Assembly (NCBI GenBank): GCA_003254885.1
Contig: QANT01004299.1
Location: forward strand, 29,950 to 93,949
From: Purshia tridentata
Lineage: Eukaryota; Streptophyta; Magnoliopsida; Rosales; Rosaceae
Direction of reading: 5' to 3'
DNA: 64,000 nt
Positions within the stretch are counted from its first letter, which is position 1; each line of letters opens with the position of its first letter. Shown here one piece after another: positions 11,922 to 23,400 of this stretch. Position numbers and translations under genes: made by a program. The notes under the pieces are model-generated. The model did not search any database and was not told the DNA's origin. It saw only the letters and a program-made list of their open reading frames with translations.

Positions 11922-13373
11922 CTAGCAGCTAGAACTCTGCAAATTCCGCAACCCATTAATGGAATTGTTGTATTCAAACACGGCCTTAGCAGTCATCTCC
12001 CGCTCAAACCTGCAAATGTAATTGAGACCCACGAGCAGCTCAGTTATGGCGGCTTCAGTCTTCTCCTTGTTCGCGAAAAACAGAGTCTGCAAAAGCATCA
12101 CATTCGTTTTGGGCGCCAAGTTTTGTTGCTCGAAGCTCCTTTCGCTCTGCCACTTTATCATATTATGCGCCAGCGGCGACAACCACCCTAAGATCCGACC
12201 CAAAGCCTCCCTCCACTCCGAAGCCAAAACCGGGTCACTCGCAGAGAACCCGACCCATTTCAACCTGGCTCGGAGCGATGATCGTATGCTACTCGGCAAC
12301 ATCGAGTAGAGATCGTCCCTCGCATCGACCCCAACTTTTTCTGGAAACTTGATCATCTTCTCCATTACTATGATCAGATTCGCGTAGTGAAGAGCCAACG
12401 CCGCAGCGCCTAAAGTGCTCGGAGGGGGCTTCAGGAGCTTGGAGTTGGACTCCAAGAATCCATTTTCGGCCCAATTGGTCCAATCCTTATTATTTTGCTC
12501 ATCGAGATTTGGGGAACCGGGCCTCAACGGCCCAGACACGAAACGACACGTCGTGTTTGAATCGGAAGGGTGGACGGTGGCTGAGGCCGAGAGACTACGC
12601 GGCAGAGAAGAAGGCGGGTACTGTCCCATTCCAAAAACCAGCTTTGTTCTGGCGAGAATCGTAAAAATCGATCTCGCGAGAATCCAAGTCACCGTATCGA
12701 AGCTCCGGCTCCACAAGGATCTGTCTTTTAAATACTTCACCTCCTGTCTCTGCCACACGATCTTCTCTTTCAGATCGACGATCTTCTGCTCTTTGATCGA
12801 CGGTGAGGACTGATCGTGTTGATCTTTAATTTGATTGGAGGCTTTTCTTAAACAGCATTCTAATACTGAGAGCTCGTCCATTTCGCGATACAGCGTGGCG
12901 GTAACGGTGATGTAACGGTCGAGTTTCTTGGCGATTTTGGTTTCCATTTCTTTCGACCCGAGAACCCAGTTATGGGGGTCCCGACCCGAGTCCGCGAACT
13001 CGTGGAACAATCGGTCAAAGCAGCGGAGGTTCGGGTCCTCGCATTTTTGGGTGATGCGGGAGACGGAGTTTGCGAGGAGGCGGAGGTTCTGGACGAGCTC
13101 GGCGCAGGCGAGGCCGAGGAGGAAAGCGTCGTCGTTTGAGACGATCTTGCGGACGCCTTCGAGGGAGATAGACTCGTTGTGGAGGCGCGTCATGTTCTTG
13201 TCGGAGAGGGACTGCCAGAGGTGGAGAAGCTTCGACATCAGGCCCGCGATCTCGAAGGCCAAAACACCAACATTTGATTTGCGTACCACGCCTTTTGCTG
13301 CGTGATGCGGTTTCGATGAGAAGCTGTGGGATATCGCGGTCTTTACTTTGTGTAGCAAAGTCTCAAGTGCCAT
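11922..13373 (-). CDS. PSI1-like protein with DUF3475 and DUF668
   Basis: An intronless gene of 483 residues from MALETLLHKVKTAISHSF. The open frame extends 92 codons further upstream, but that part is low-complexity leader (Ser and Leu runs) and family members begin at this Met. DUF3475 is at about residues 34-90 (NVGVLAFEIAGLMSKLLHLW, LACAELVQNL). A coiled-coil-like middle (DLKEKIVWQRQEVKYLKDRS) follows, then DUF668 at about 319-410 (STLGAAALALHYANLI, MLPSSIRSSLRARLKW, WREALGRILGWLSPLAHNM). The family includes Arabidopsis PSK SIMULATOR1, linked to phytosulfokine-related growth. This copy is closer to the shorter members such as At5g04550. The coding strand is GC-rich relative to its surroundings. 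Confidence 0.9.
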   Translation of the reverse strand: MALETLLHKVKTAISHSFSSKPHHAAKGVVRKSNVGVLAFEIAGLMSKLLHLWQSLSDKNMTRLHNESISLEGVRKIVSNDDAFLLGLACAELVQNLRLLANSVSRITQKCEDPNLRCFDRLFHEFADSGRDPHNWVLGSKEMETKIAKKLDRYITVTATLYREMDELSVLECCLRKASNQIKDQHDQSSPSIKEQKIVDLKEKIVWQRQEVKYLKDRSLWSRSFDTVTWILARSIFTILARTKLVFGMGQYPPSSLPRSLSASATVHPSDSNTTCRFVSGPLRPGSPNLDEQNNKDWTNWAENGFLESNSKLLKPPPSTLGAAALALHYANLIIVMEKMIKFPEKVGVDARDDLYSMLPSSIRSSLRARLKWVGFSASDPVLASEWREALGRILGWLSPLAHNMIKWQSERSFEQQNLAPKTNVMLLQTLFFANKEKTEAAITELLVGLNYICRFEREMTAKAVFEYNNSINGLRNLQSSSC

Positions 13374-13650
13374 GGATAAGAAGAATAAGAAATATTTGGG
13401 TGCAGAGAATTGAAGAGAGTGATGAGTGAGAGAGAGAGAGAGAGGACAAAGGATAATGGGAATAATGGAGGAGGTTGAAGAAGAAGAAGAAGAAGGTGGG
13501 CTTGTAAAAATGTAATTAAGGCTCGTGGGATGTTGTGAGAGCGTTACATATGATATAGTCCAATAAGAGTTGTCAAAAAAGAAAAGAAAAACAGAGAGTG
13601 AGAGTGAGAGGTAGTGCATGAGAGTAAGAAATGTCACGAGCACGCGCACT
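13374..13650 (-). promoter_or_regulatory. 5' leader of PSI1-like gene with GA and GAA microsatellites
   Basis: A (GA)n run at about 13429-13443 and a (GAA)n run at about 13471-13494 (given on the + strand) lie 60-120 bp upstream of the start codon. On the coding strand they read CT/TTC, a common plant 5' UTR composition. They also explain the long upstream extension of the open frame as non-coding. Confidence 0.5.
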
Positions 13651-16600
13651 GATAGCGCGTGATTTGTTTTGTAACTAAAGTTTTGGTTTGTCTTTTTCGG
13701 TTGAAGCCTCAGACGCTTTAATTACAGGATATTCATTATTCAAAAATTTTTTTGAAGAGAAATAAATAAGTTATTATGATTATGGCACTCGGTAAGAGAA
13801 ACTTTTGTGGGGTGTTTGGATGCGGAAGAACACTTTTATGATAGATGCTGTTTGTTTTTCTAAAATGGAGGGAGGGCCAGGGACACAGTAACATTATTGG
13901 CCTTTTCCTTTTGATCGTTATATATAAAAATAATTGAGCTTTCTCATTAATTTGGATTTGTTTGGTGTGTATCATTAATTTAACTCAGGGAGGATAGGTA
14001 CGTACCCAACGTAAAAGCCAGAGTGTAAGAAAGGAAACCAACGTAACTATATTATTCTTCAGGAAACTTTTTTGTTTAGTTGTATAAAAATTGATAATAG
14101 AAATTAAAGATAACAGAGAATTAGTGGTTATGCCCTAACTTTAAATGGGTATTTTGGCCCATGATCTCATTCATTTAGGTGTGATTAGAATATAATATAT
14201 AAGCATGGTTAGTGATATAATTAATTTGTAGTGTACGAGAAGTATTTTGTTCAAATTCAGCAAAAGGGTCAGAGTTGACTTGGAAAAGAGGTGCTTAGAA
14301 CTTAGAAATGCTGCACCATACGCTAGCTAGCTAGCTAATACAACAATGTCAATGATGCTCACGTATAAAACTATATACTAAATAGAAAGATGATCATAAT
14401 GCAATTTTTGAGGGGTGGCAATTAAATGGGAATATACATATATAGTTTAAGGTCCACTAGTTACACATTCATATCATTCACATAGTTAGCGGGAAGAGTG
14501 GTGTTGTTGCCTTGTTGGGTTGGTGGAGTTGGGATGGGGTGTAGTTACATAAACTTAGACTTAGATGATGTATATATGTTCAAAGCTGTTTCTTTTTTAC
14601 CTCCTTTGGATTAGCTTTTTGCCTACCAATTCAAGGGCAGAGACGATTTGCTTTGTTTACTTGTCGGAAAATTAATAGGCAACCATCACTCCTTCCTACA
14701 TCTCCATGTCTTGATAAAAGTGCAGCATTTCATTCATTCCTCTCTCTCTCTCTCTCTCTCTCTCTCAAACTCATACAATACAAGTGGTGCATGTTGTTCT
14801 ATTATTAATTCCTTCCCGTCACAGAAAGAAGGCAGTGCCAACTGCCAAGTTGTGTGCTATTTCATTCTGCTTTTTTCTTTTTCTTTTTCTTTTTTTCACA
14901 CAGGAACGAGTATTAGTTTATAATATTGCATAGAAGGGCCGAGTTGACATATATGCATATATAATTGATAATGTATAGGATAGAAAGGGTGAGAAGCTAG
15001 CTAGCTTCCCCTTATTATTGTCTGCGAGGGTTGCATGTATTAAGAATAAACTATAAAGATGATGAAATAGATGATATATTGGGGTATGCATATTATATTA
15101 ATTATTCTTCAGGGATATATGTATCATTTCTTAAACATTATCTTTTTGTCTATTTCACTTTATTAATGCTAAAATCCAGCCAGAGGCAACGGGATTTGTA
15201 GTGAGGAATAAGATCGATCGGCAATGCCAATGTGTATATACTTAATTATATACTTGTTTGTTTTGATTGATGGAGAAGTGGCTAGCTAGCTTTTCAAGAA
15301 TTGTTGGAAATGAAAGCCTTCCCACGCAGTATGCATATATAGTCTATAGTCTTGGTGCATATAAATATGCATGGCTGGCTGCATTGGCATGACCAATACT
15401 TGGCACAAAATGAATGGCTGTGGGTGTCAAAATAACACAGTAATATTAATAATATTTGGACCTTAAACACCGTGTTAAATGAGAGGAGTTAGCATGCTGG
15501 GCCAACACCATAGCAGTTTAATCACATGCTCCTACGAAGTAGGGGGCATGACCATCAGGTCCACCGTTTCCATCACCTTCTTCCATTTGCGGGATGGAGA
15601 ATATAGGTGAGTGGAGAAGAACGTGGAACAACGAGACTTGGAGTCCAAGACTCAAGAGCCCTATAAAGACTGGAGAGTAAGTCATGATTAGAGAGGAATC
15701 ATACCGATTTTTACTTCCAAATATGTTGAACTCATGCTAACTTAGGCATCAGAATGTCTTTGTAGGTATATTCTTTCCACTCTCGTAGACGACAACAGTA
15801 TATGGAGTCTGGCTTTTCAAAAATCATCAGGAACGATCATTGTTGGCAAATTGTCACCAATATCGGAGAAATTTGGCACCAACAATGGCTAATTGCTGAA
15901 ATTGTAGATCCGGTGCCCAACTAGATTAATTCTATCGCAATTCTAAATGAGATAACATATATATATATATAGATTAAGATAATTATAATATTTAGTCAAA
16001 CCCAGTGAGATCGAAGTTGTAAGTACGTAGTGCATATATCCGAGATTGGGATTGGTCAGATACATAATGGAATAAATAAGATATATGGTTTAGTTTTGAC
16101 TTTGCATGTCTTTTTGTTCTGCATGCAATGAACCAAATATTATTGAATCTCTGCAATTAATTAAACCAACGAAGATCTTAGATTCTCTACCGACTAACCC
16201 GAAAATTATGGGAACAATATTATTTTGATACATTATATATATAATCAATCAATATGTAGTAACATGCACTTTGTGCTTTTAAAATGCTCCTTTGACTTCA
16301 TTTCTATATTGTAACTAGTCAAATGCGGTGCAGATTAATCATGTTGCTTAGAAATAATTTTTCTCTTCTTTTTTTGGTGATGTACACTAGGACAATTGAA
16401 ACTAGATATATGTGAATTTGAGGTTTTGGAAAAGACAGTACTGCATGAGAGAGCCAACAACATGCTGAATTTAAGATATATATACAAATATAACACCAAG
16501 TTGACTCACAAATTTGATTTTAGACAGTACAAAACTAAGATATATAGATCTGCTTGTTATATATGCATACATGCATGTGGAGAGTAACTGACCTTTTAGT

Positions 16601-18870
16601 GCAGATATATGTGTAAAAGTGTAAAACCCTTTTAAAAAAGGAAGTGAATCCAATTTGAAATGTGTACCAAATTGGATTTTGGCCGGATATAGGATTATGG
16701 CTCTCCTTTTATTTTAATTTGTTGAAGGATTGGGATGAAACAGAAGAGGTTGCAGCAAGGGTCCAAAGTTGATATGATGATGCTAGCAAAGCAAGTACAC
16801 TATGGTATGGGGCAAAAGAGACTTATTAATTAATTAGCAAACTTAAAAAATAGTAAGTATACAAATTGATAATAATCAAGTGTGTTGCATCGTGCGGACT
16901 ATTAATCAATCTGATTCCAATATTGTGCGGCTACTGGCTTGCAAGCCCATCTAGCATGCTGGCTTACTTGCACGCTTCCACGCAAACCGACCCATATGTA
17001 TAGATATCATTAATTCAACAAGAAATGATGAAATTGGAGTTGAATGGTCAGACCAGCAAAGTGGGATGAATATATATATATATGGATGCATTTGAAGGCA
17101 CATATATAGACATATGTGTAATGGGGTTGACCCCATCATCCATATAATTAAGTGGATGATGATCAAATATACCACCACTGGCCAACATATATAGTCTCCT
17201 CCATTTCTCAGAGTAAAAGATCTATTAAAAGAGCATTTATTCTGAGGTTTCGAGATTCGATTTTAAATCTTTCTAATCAATGTCGTTCAATTTAGAAAAA
17301 TGATTCAGATAGTAGGATATAATCGATCATAGCTCATACCAATGAAAGGGGGGGGTGGAAATGCAATTAATGTATTTGATGCATTACGAAGGCTTAATTA
17401 TGGATGATGTCCAATTGTCAATTATGGATAATGTATTTCAAAGTGTAGTTCTCTCTTGATGATCATCAATTCTTCATCATAAGTCTCCTGTAAAAATTGG
17501 GTCAAAGGCTTACAAACTTGGGAATGATCAATTGCTAGATATCATGGCCTCACAATTCTCGTCCATCATCAATAACAGTGCTTCAAACATCTCTCTCATA
17601 TATCTCTGCTCAAAATAGTGTGTCAAACTTCTGAAGTGAGAGACGTTGCACCACTAATACCTGCTTTGGCATAAAACCACTTGGCACTTACCCACTGATT
17701 ATAAAGAACCGGATTCCACTTACAAGTTTGAGTCTTTAACTCAAAGAAAAAAAAAAAGAATAAAATTAAATGACCAAATAGATGCACAAATTGAGACCAA
17801 AGGCTTAGAATGAGAAAAAAATGGATTATAAAGAAAAAGATGGATAGAAGGTAAATTTGATGTGGCAATAGAAGCACTGAATGAGGGTGGCGGACTTTGA
17901 TTGGGGGGACTAGGCGCACCATGGGTTTGGACTTTGGAGTTGGACCCCATCTTGAGCAGAAATTCAAAGGGCTTTGGAAAAAGAATGTATGAAAGGCTCC
18001 TTCACTCACTCACCTCCTCATCGATAACCTTTGGTCATTGTCAAAGACTCAAAGCACACACGCACACACACTCATAATGTTTAGCAGCAGAAATTCTAAG
18101 TGTGATTTAGTAAGATCCCACTTTGTTGTAGTTGTAGCTAATAGTAGTAGTAGTACCTTTTGGAAATTAAGCCCTGCCTCTAAACTCAGTCCAATTAAAG
18201 TGGGTTCACAGATAGAAATGAATGAATGAATCGAATAAATAAGAGTATATGAACAGAGACGCAGTGATGTATTGCTCATGAGAGGGAACACTCCATGGCC
18301 TCTCATTCATCACAAATGAAGGACTTGTGTTACGCTTTTGCTTGACATTTTTTCTAGCTAATGGTCCCATAAGACCACATGCACTACTACTTTAATTTAC
18401 AAACAGCCAATCCATCCCTCCCCTAATTCTTAACCTCTCTCTCTCTCTCGTTCATTACCTTTGCCCAAGAGATGAAAATGGAATGGAATGATGTGCACGT
18501 GAGTCATCATCATTCTATATTTCTATGTACATGTCATATACATGGGAGGGACAAGTAGTTAATTATTGGTCATCCACACACGCGCAGCGGGCAATAACCC
18601 CCGGTGTCTCCGTCTGCCATTGCCAAGTGAAAAGTAAAAATCATTAGCTCATGCTCTCATCTCATAGCTAGGAGCCTAGGATCATTCTTACACTTCTGCA
18701 TGCTACTTTTTTCTTTGCCTCCTCTCCATTTTGTTGTTTTCTAAATTCTATTAACCCCCCCGCATACAATTTAAATATTTAAATGTATCCGATATATTCG
18801 CCCTTTTCAGTTAATATTCATCATACTTTTTTACTGTTGTGGGGCATGAGCTTAAGCAGTGTTGACTACC
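13651..18870. other. long gene-poor interval
   Basis: I see no coding exon with family resemblance. ORFs at 14648-14923, 16396-16587, 17623-18009 and 18049-18306 are low-complexity or random. Local structures include a (CT)n run at 14741-14766, GCTAGCTAGC runs near 14322-14337 and 15276-15285, a hairpin at 15838-15887, and a short palindrome CATCATCCA...TGGATGATG near 17136-17163. I checked by eye for mature sequences of conserved plant miRNAs and found none. A lncRNA cannot be excluded. Confidence 0.4.
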
Positions 18871-19180
18871 TAAGGCCTTCGTATGGTATTTAGTTTAGAA
18901 ACCGATTAAAAATGATAATGACAAGATTTATGTGTATTTAAGAAAGAAGATGAAAAGTGTTTTCTAACTTATATGGGAAGAAAATGACTTTAGCTATAAG
19001 ATTAATGTTATACTTGCTAATCCTCACCATTTCGAGAGAATTGCATAGGATTAGTTTTCCTTATAATTTATCTATCTTATTATCATATTTTTCATTTAAG
19101 TTAGAAATTTCTTCTTTAAATATACATGAATTTGCTATTTATTTTCTTCGATTCAATCCTAACAATCAAACAAGACCTAA
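18871..19180. mobile_element. possible degenerate MITE
   Basis: The left end TAAGGCCTTCGTATGG and the right end, read on the opposite strand as TTAGGTCTTGTTTGATTG, resemble each other and the GGCC(T/C)TGTTTGG-type termini frequent on plant MITEs. The interior is AT-rich and non-coding. The TIR match is weak. Confidence 0.3.
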
Positions 19181-20478
19181 ATGTTTAACTTGTTTATGAG
19201 TATCCTTTTCCAGTTCATTACACAAAAAATCCACCGACATCCTTGAGAATATATCAAGACAAGAGTACTTAAGTGATAAAGAGTAAACGGGGTAATAAGT
19301 TAAGATAAAATAAATTTAAAATTCAATTCCATGAAATTAGTCCTTTTGGTCCTGTAGCAGTGAGTTTTCCTTTTCAATTTTTTTTTTTTAAAAAAAAACC
19401 TGTTGCAGTGGGTGAGTCGAAGAGAAAAATTAAGTTACGTAACAGTTCATGTGGCTAGTCAAAAGAAGTCATACACGAACACGTGGGAATGCATAAGATC
19501 CAAATAGAAAAACTTCAATCATTTCGATTTGTTTGAAAGGGGAAAAAAGAGAGGGTGCTGAAGCGGCTGAACGACTCTTTCCTTTCTTCATGATTACATT
19601 AACAAAAAATTTATTATAAAATCTCGCCAACTAATCTAAGTGGTCACGATGGCTAAAGAGGGGTCTAAGTCATAACCTTCCCCCTTAACCCTGAATAGAG
19701 TTAAAAAAGCTACGAATAAACTCTTTTCACCTCAAACTTTTACAATTAACATACATATTCCAGAAATTTGTACGTCATACAAAAATCCCTAAAGATGAGA
19801 TCCAAATATGTCGTCTCAAATAATAATTTTGGCACAAGCTTCCATACTACATCAAATTTCACAAATTGAGATCCATTTATCCATCAAATAAAATAGAGAT
19901 TAAAAGAGCAGGCACTCAATCGCTTGATTTTCACATCATTACCTTTTTGGCCCAATTACCACCTTATAGTGCATACCTATACTATTACAAGTATTATGTA
20001 TAGACCAATGATATTTATCATTTATAGTTTATACCCTCCAAACCCAATAATGCAACATAAAATATCCAAGTTTTAGGGGGATGCAGTTGATATATTTCTG
20101 GTAATTTCATCATTATGATTATTTTGTGTGAACAGAGGTAGCAGAGTACAAAGACAAAGGTTAATGACTATGATAACCAGCGGATCACTTGGTTGCTGGG
20201 TGGTTATACTCGTCAGTCGCCATAGTAACACTCAACAATTTACACTAGCAATCTTGTTAACTTGCATCTCTTAACTCTCATCATCTAAAGGCCTAAAGGT
20301 TAATTACCTGTCGTCATTTGTTTAGACTCATTAATAGCTACAACCTTTCCCAATTTCTCCTCACTCCCTCCCCTCTGTGTCTATCAAACGACTAAACGAG
20401 TTGGTAATACCAACTTGGAACACAGTAACTCAAATATAATGCTGCACACCCTATAAGCTCATTACAAATTTGCTGCAC
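19181..20478. other. 3' flank of CPSF160, no gene seen
   Basis: AT-rich DNA with no ORF above background. The portion nearest 20478 should be the 3' UTR of CPSF160. Confidence 0.4.
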
Positions 20479-23400
20479 TCACAAGAAGCTTGTTCCTAGA
20501 GAGAGGTCATTTAAGTTTGAGAAAATTTGTGAACGAGTTGTCCCTATCTGCTGTGCAATTTCAAGCTGTTCCTCCAATGGAAGCATCTCATAACTGCAAA
20601 GATAGAAATTATAGTACAGTAGTAAGTTTTCAGTATTATCCTTGCATCAAATCCTGTTAACAATGTTTAACAATCAGAAGGGCGCAGCATCCATATCAGG
20701 AACCTTTAGCATTAACAGATTACAGCAATGATGTATCTAAACTTATGTAAGAAATTATGAGTGTATTGATGCATCTAAACTGATGTAAACAAGAAAAGCA
20801 AATTATATCCAACACCAGGACAAGATCTACTGTATTTTGAAAGACGTAAAATAATAAGTAAAGGAACATAGAACTTACTGGCATAGGAGCTCACAGTCAA
20901 CAATGCTGTCAGGGCCAGGCCTATGAGCCTTTCCATTTGAGCGAAACTGGCGAAAAGATCTTGGATTCAAACCAGCAACATGGGGAACAGCATCAACAAG
21001 CTTTTTCTGTAATGACTGCAACCTACGAAATGTCAGTTCATCAAGAGGGGCAATACAACCAATGCTGCCATCCAGGGTACCAAATAACAAAGCAAAGCGA
21101 TTGGTTTTATCAGGCCCCGGAGTGCTCCCTGTTCGGTCTGATGCAGTAGAAAGCATTTGCAACCGCAAGAACTTAGTCACATGGGTACCAACATGAAATT
21201 CAGCCCTTGAGAGAAGCTTCTGGCCTTTCCAACTCTCAGACATCTTTGGTGCATAGTAAAAGATCTGTTTTGGCAAATAAAATGTATTCAAGCAACAGTA
21301 AACCAACACTTGCCCTCCAACAAATAGACATAAAAAACCATCTAACCAAAAACATTATTTGAGTCATAATTAATGCCAGAAAAACAAAAAGAAGGAAATT
21401 GTGATAAAGTTGTCATACATATCTATACTAAACCTCTGTTTTTTCGTTTAAGATAGTTATGGCAAACCTTTTTTTCCCCAAAGACCAAGGATTTCATTAA
21501 TTTCAATATATATACAACTGTCTTGTAAAATACTTTGGGTTAACATATTAAAACAACAAGTAATTTATAAAAAATTTCTAACAAAAGAACATTTAATTTT
21601 ACCCTACTACCACACTTCTTCCATTTTTTTTTAATGATTTTCACAGGAAAAAAAATATTATTAAGAAATAAAAAAGGGCGAACCCCCGGCATGTTTTGGG
21701 GGTGGGAGAAAGAGAGACTAAAAGAAGACTAACATGCATCAAAACTACAAGGCACTAACCTGAATATTCTTTTGTTCATCTGCAACTGCAAGACTCAGTG
21801 TACTTCCATCAATCAAAAACTCAGTTGCAAAACAATCAAGATTACCAAAATCCTTGGCCAATAAACTGAGTTGAGCTCCCTGCTCCTTCCAACTGAGAAA
21901 GTAAATGCTTTTGTGAATGTCGCCAAGGAGGATAAAATTCTTGACCTGCAACAATGAATTTAGCCATTAAAAATGATCACATATTTCTCAGAAACATGTC
22001 ATTTTAATAAATTAAGCATAACACGCACACACACAGCGACAAGTGTGCATGCCCAACTATATCAACAAAATTAAAATTTGGTTACTTTTGCATATCTTAG
22101 AAGCTTCCGATTCCTTCAACTAAAAAGAAAAAAGAAGCTTCTGATTCCAACCAAATAAAATAAGCTTCGGATTCTTTTTCCTTAATTTCCTTTTATTTTT
22201 CAGGTGAAGTGACAGTTACTAACAAATCAGAAGTTCTGACACATTTCAACATGCACCCTTATTATTTCACATCACAGAATTATAATCACATATTCAAGTA
22301 CTGATATCCATGTTATGCATACAAAGAAACAATTAAAAGAGATGTTGAGTATAGGAAGTATACATACAATATTTAAGCTCACAACGTATAATGGTGGAAC
22401 ATCAAAAAATGCAACACCATTCAGTTCGGTACCATTCCACTTGTGTAAAATAATTTTAGGACCAGATGCTATCAACAGATGGCCTTGAAGTGAGGCCAAT
22501 GCAGATATGGCACCCTTCAATTCTTTCGAGTAAACCTCTGAAATCTGAAAACAGAAATAACTGAATTTATCTCAGATGATGTGGACTCTAAGAAACCCAA
22601 AAAGGTTGAAGGTACCTATATAGTTTGTACAGAAATACATATTGCGGGGGCATAAACAATAGAGAGTTAGAAATGAAAGGTTTAAATGATCCAAAGCATT
22701 ACCAAGTTCTGAGCATTGTCAACATTTTTCCCAGCTGAAAATAAGAGAACCCGTCCTCTACCAGCAACATCCTCCCCTTGCACATATGCAGTCCCAATTG
22801 CTAAAAGTGTTTCATTCTCTTTTGTGGTCGTATTCTGCAATGAAGTGCCATGTGACTTATTTAATGAGATAACGCAGACATAGGTGTACTTTTGGTGGTG
22901 CATACTTTATTCCATCCAACACCTCTCTCAGAAAGAGAGAGGAGGGGGTGGAGCAAAAGAAAACAGAAAGCATAAACTAACACAACTAACACCCTGAATT
23001 ATCCCGATGAATGATAACTAGTCAGCAAACTTACAAACAGTGTAACCACTCTAACAGTTAGAGCATTTTCAGAAGTTTGCATTGGAATGGTAGCCTTAGT
23101 TTGCCAAGGGCCACCAGATTTTTCTGGCCCCATAATCCGAACCTCAAATTCATCAACAGTATAAGTTCTGTGTAGTTCGTCAGAACTTAAATTATGATTC
23201 TCAACTTGATGGCCAACTTCTTGATCAACCAAAGATGATAGAACTTGATTCAGTGGTTTATGAACCTGTGAATATTAATTGATGTGCATTACTCAAAATG
23301 AGCTCCTAATGTGTATGGAAATGAAAGAAAACAAATTACAGAGACAGAACAAAAGTTGATAGTGCTATGAAAACTCAGATTAAAAAGGATTCGCACATAT

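Noticed and set aside
13374-13649. 92-codon upstream extension of the PSI1-like frame
   Set aside because: Low-complexity Ser/Leu/Phe sequence from CT and GAA microsatellites; family members start at the MALETLL-type Met.
17623-18009. 128-codon minus-strand ORF
   Set aside because: Rich in Phe/Leu/Pro from A/T-run composition, with no splice partners and no known motif.
13651-20478. possible conserved miRNA gene
   Set aside because: I compared by eye against the mature sequences of common plant families (miR156, 159/319, 160, 164, 166, 167, 169, 171, 172, 390, 396, 398, 408) and saw no match.
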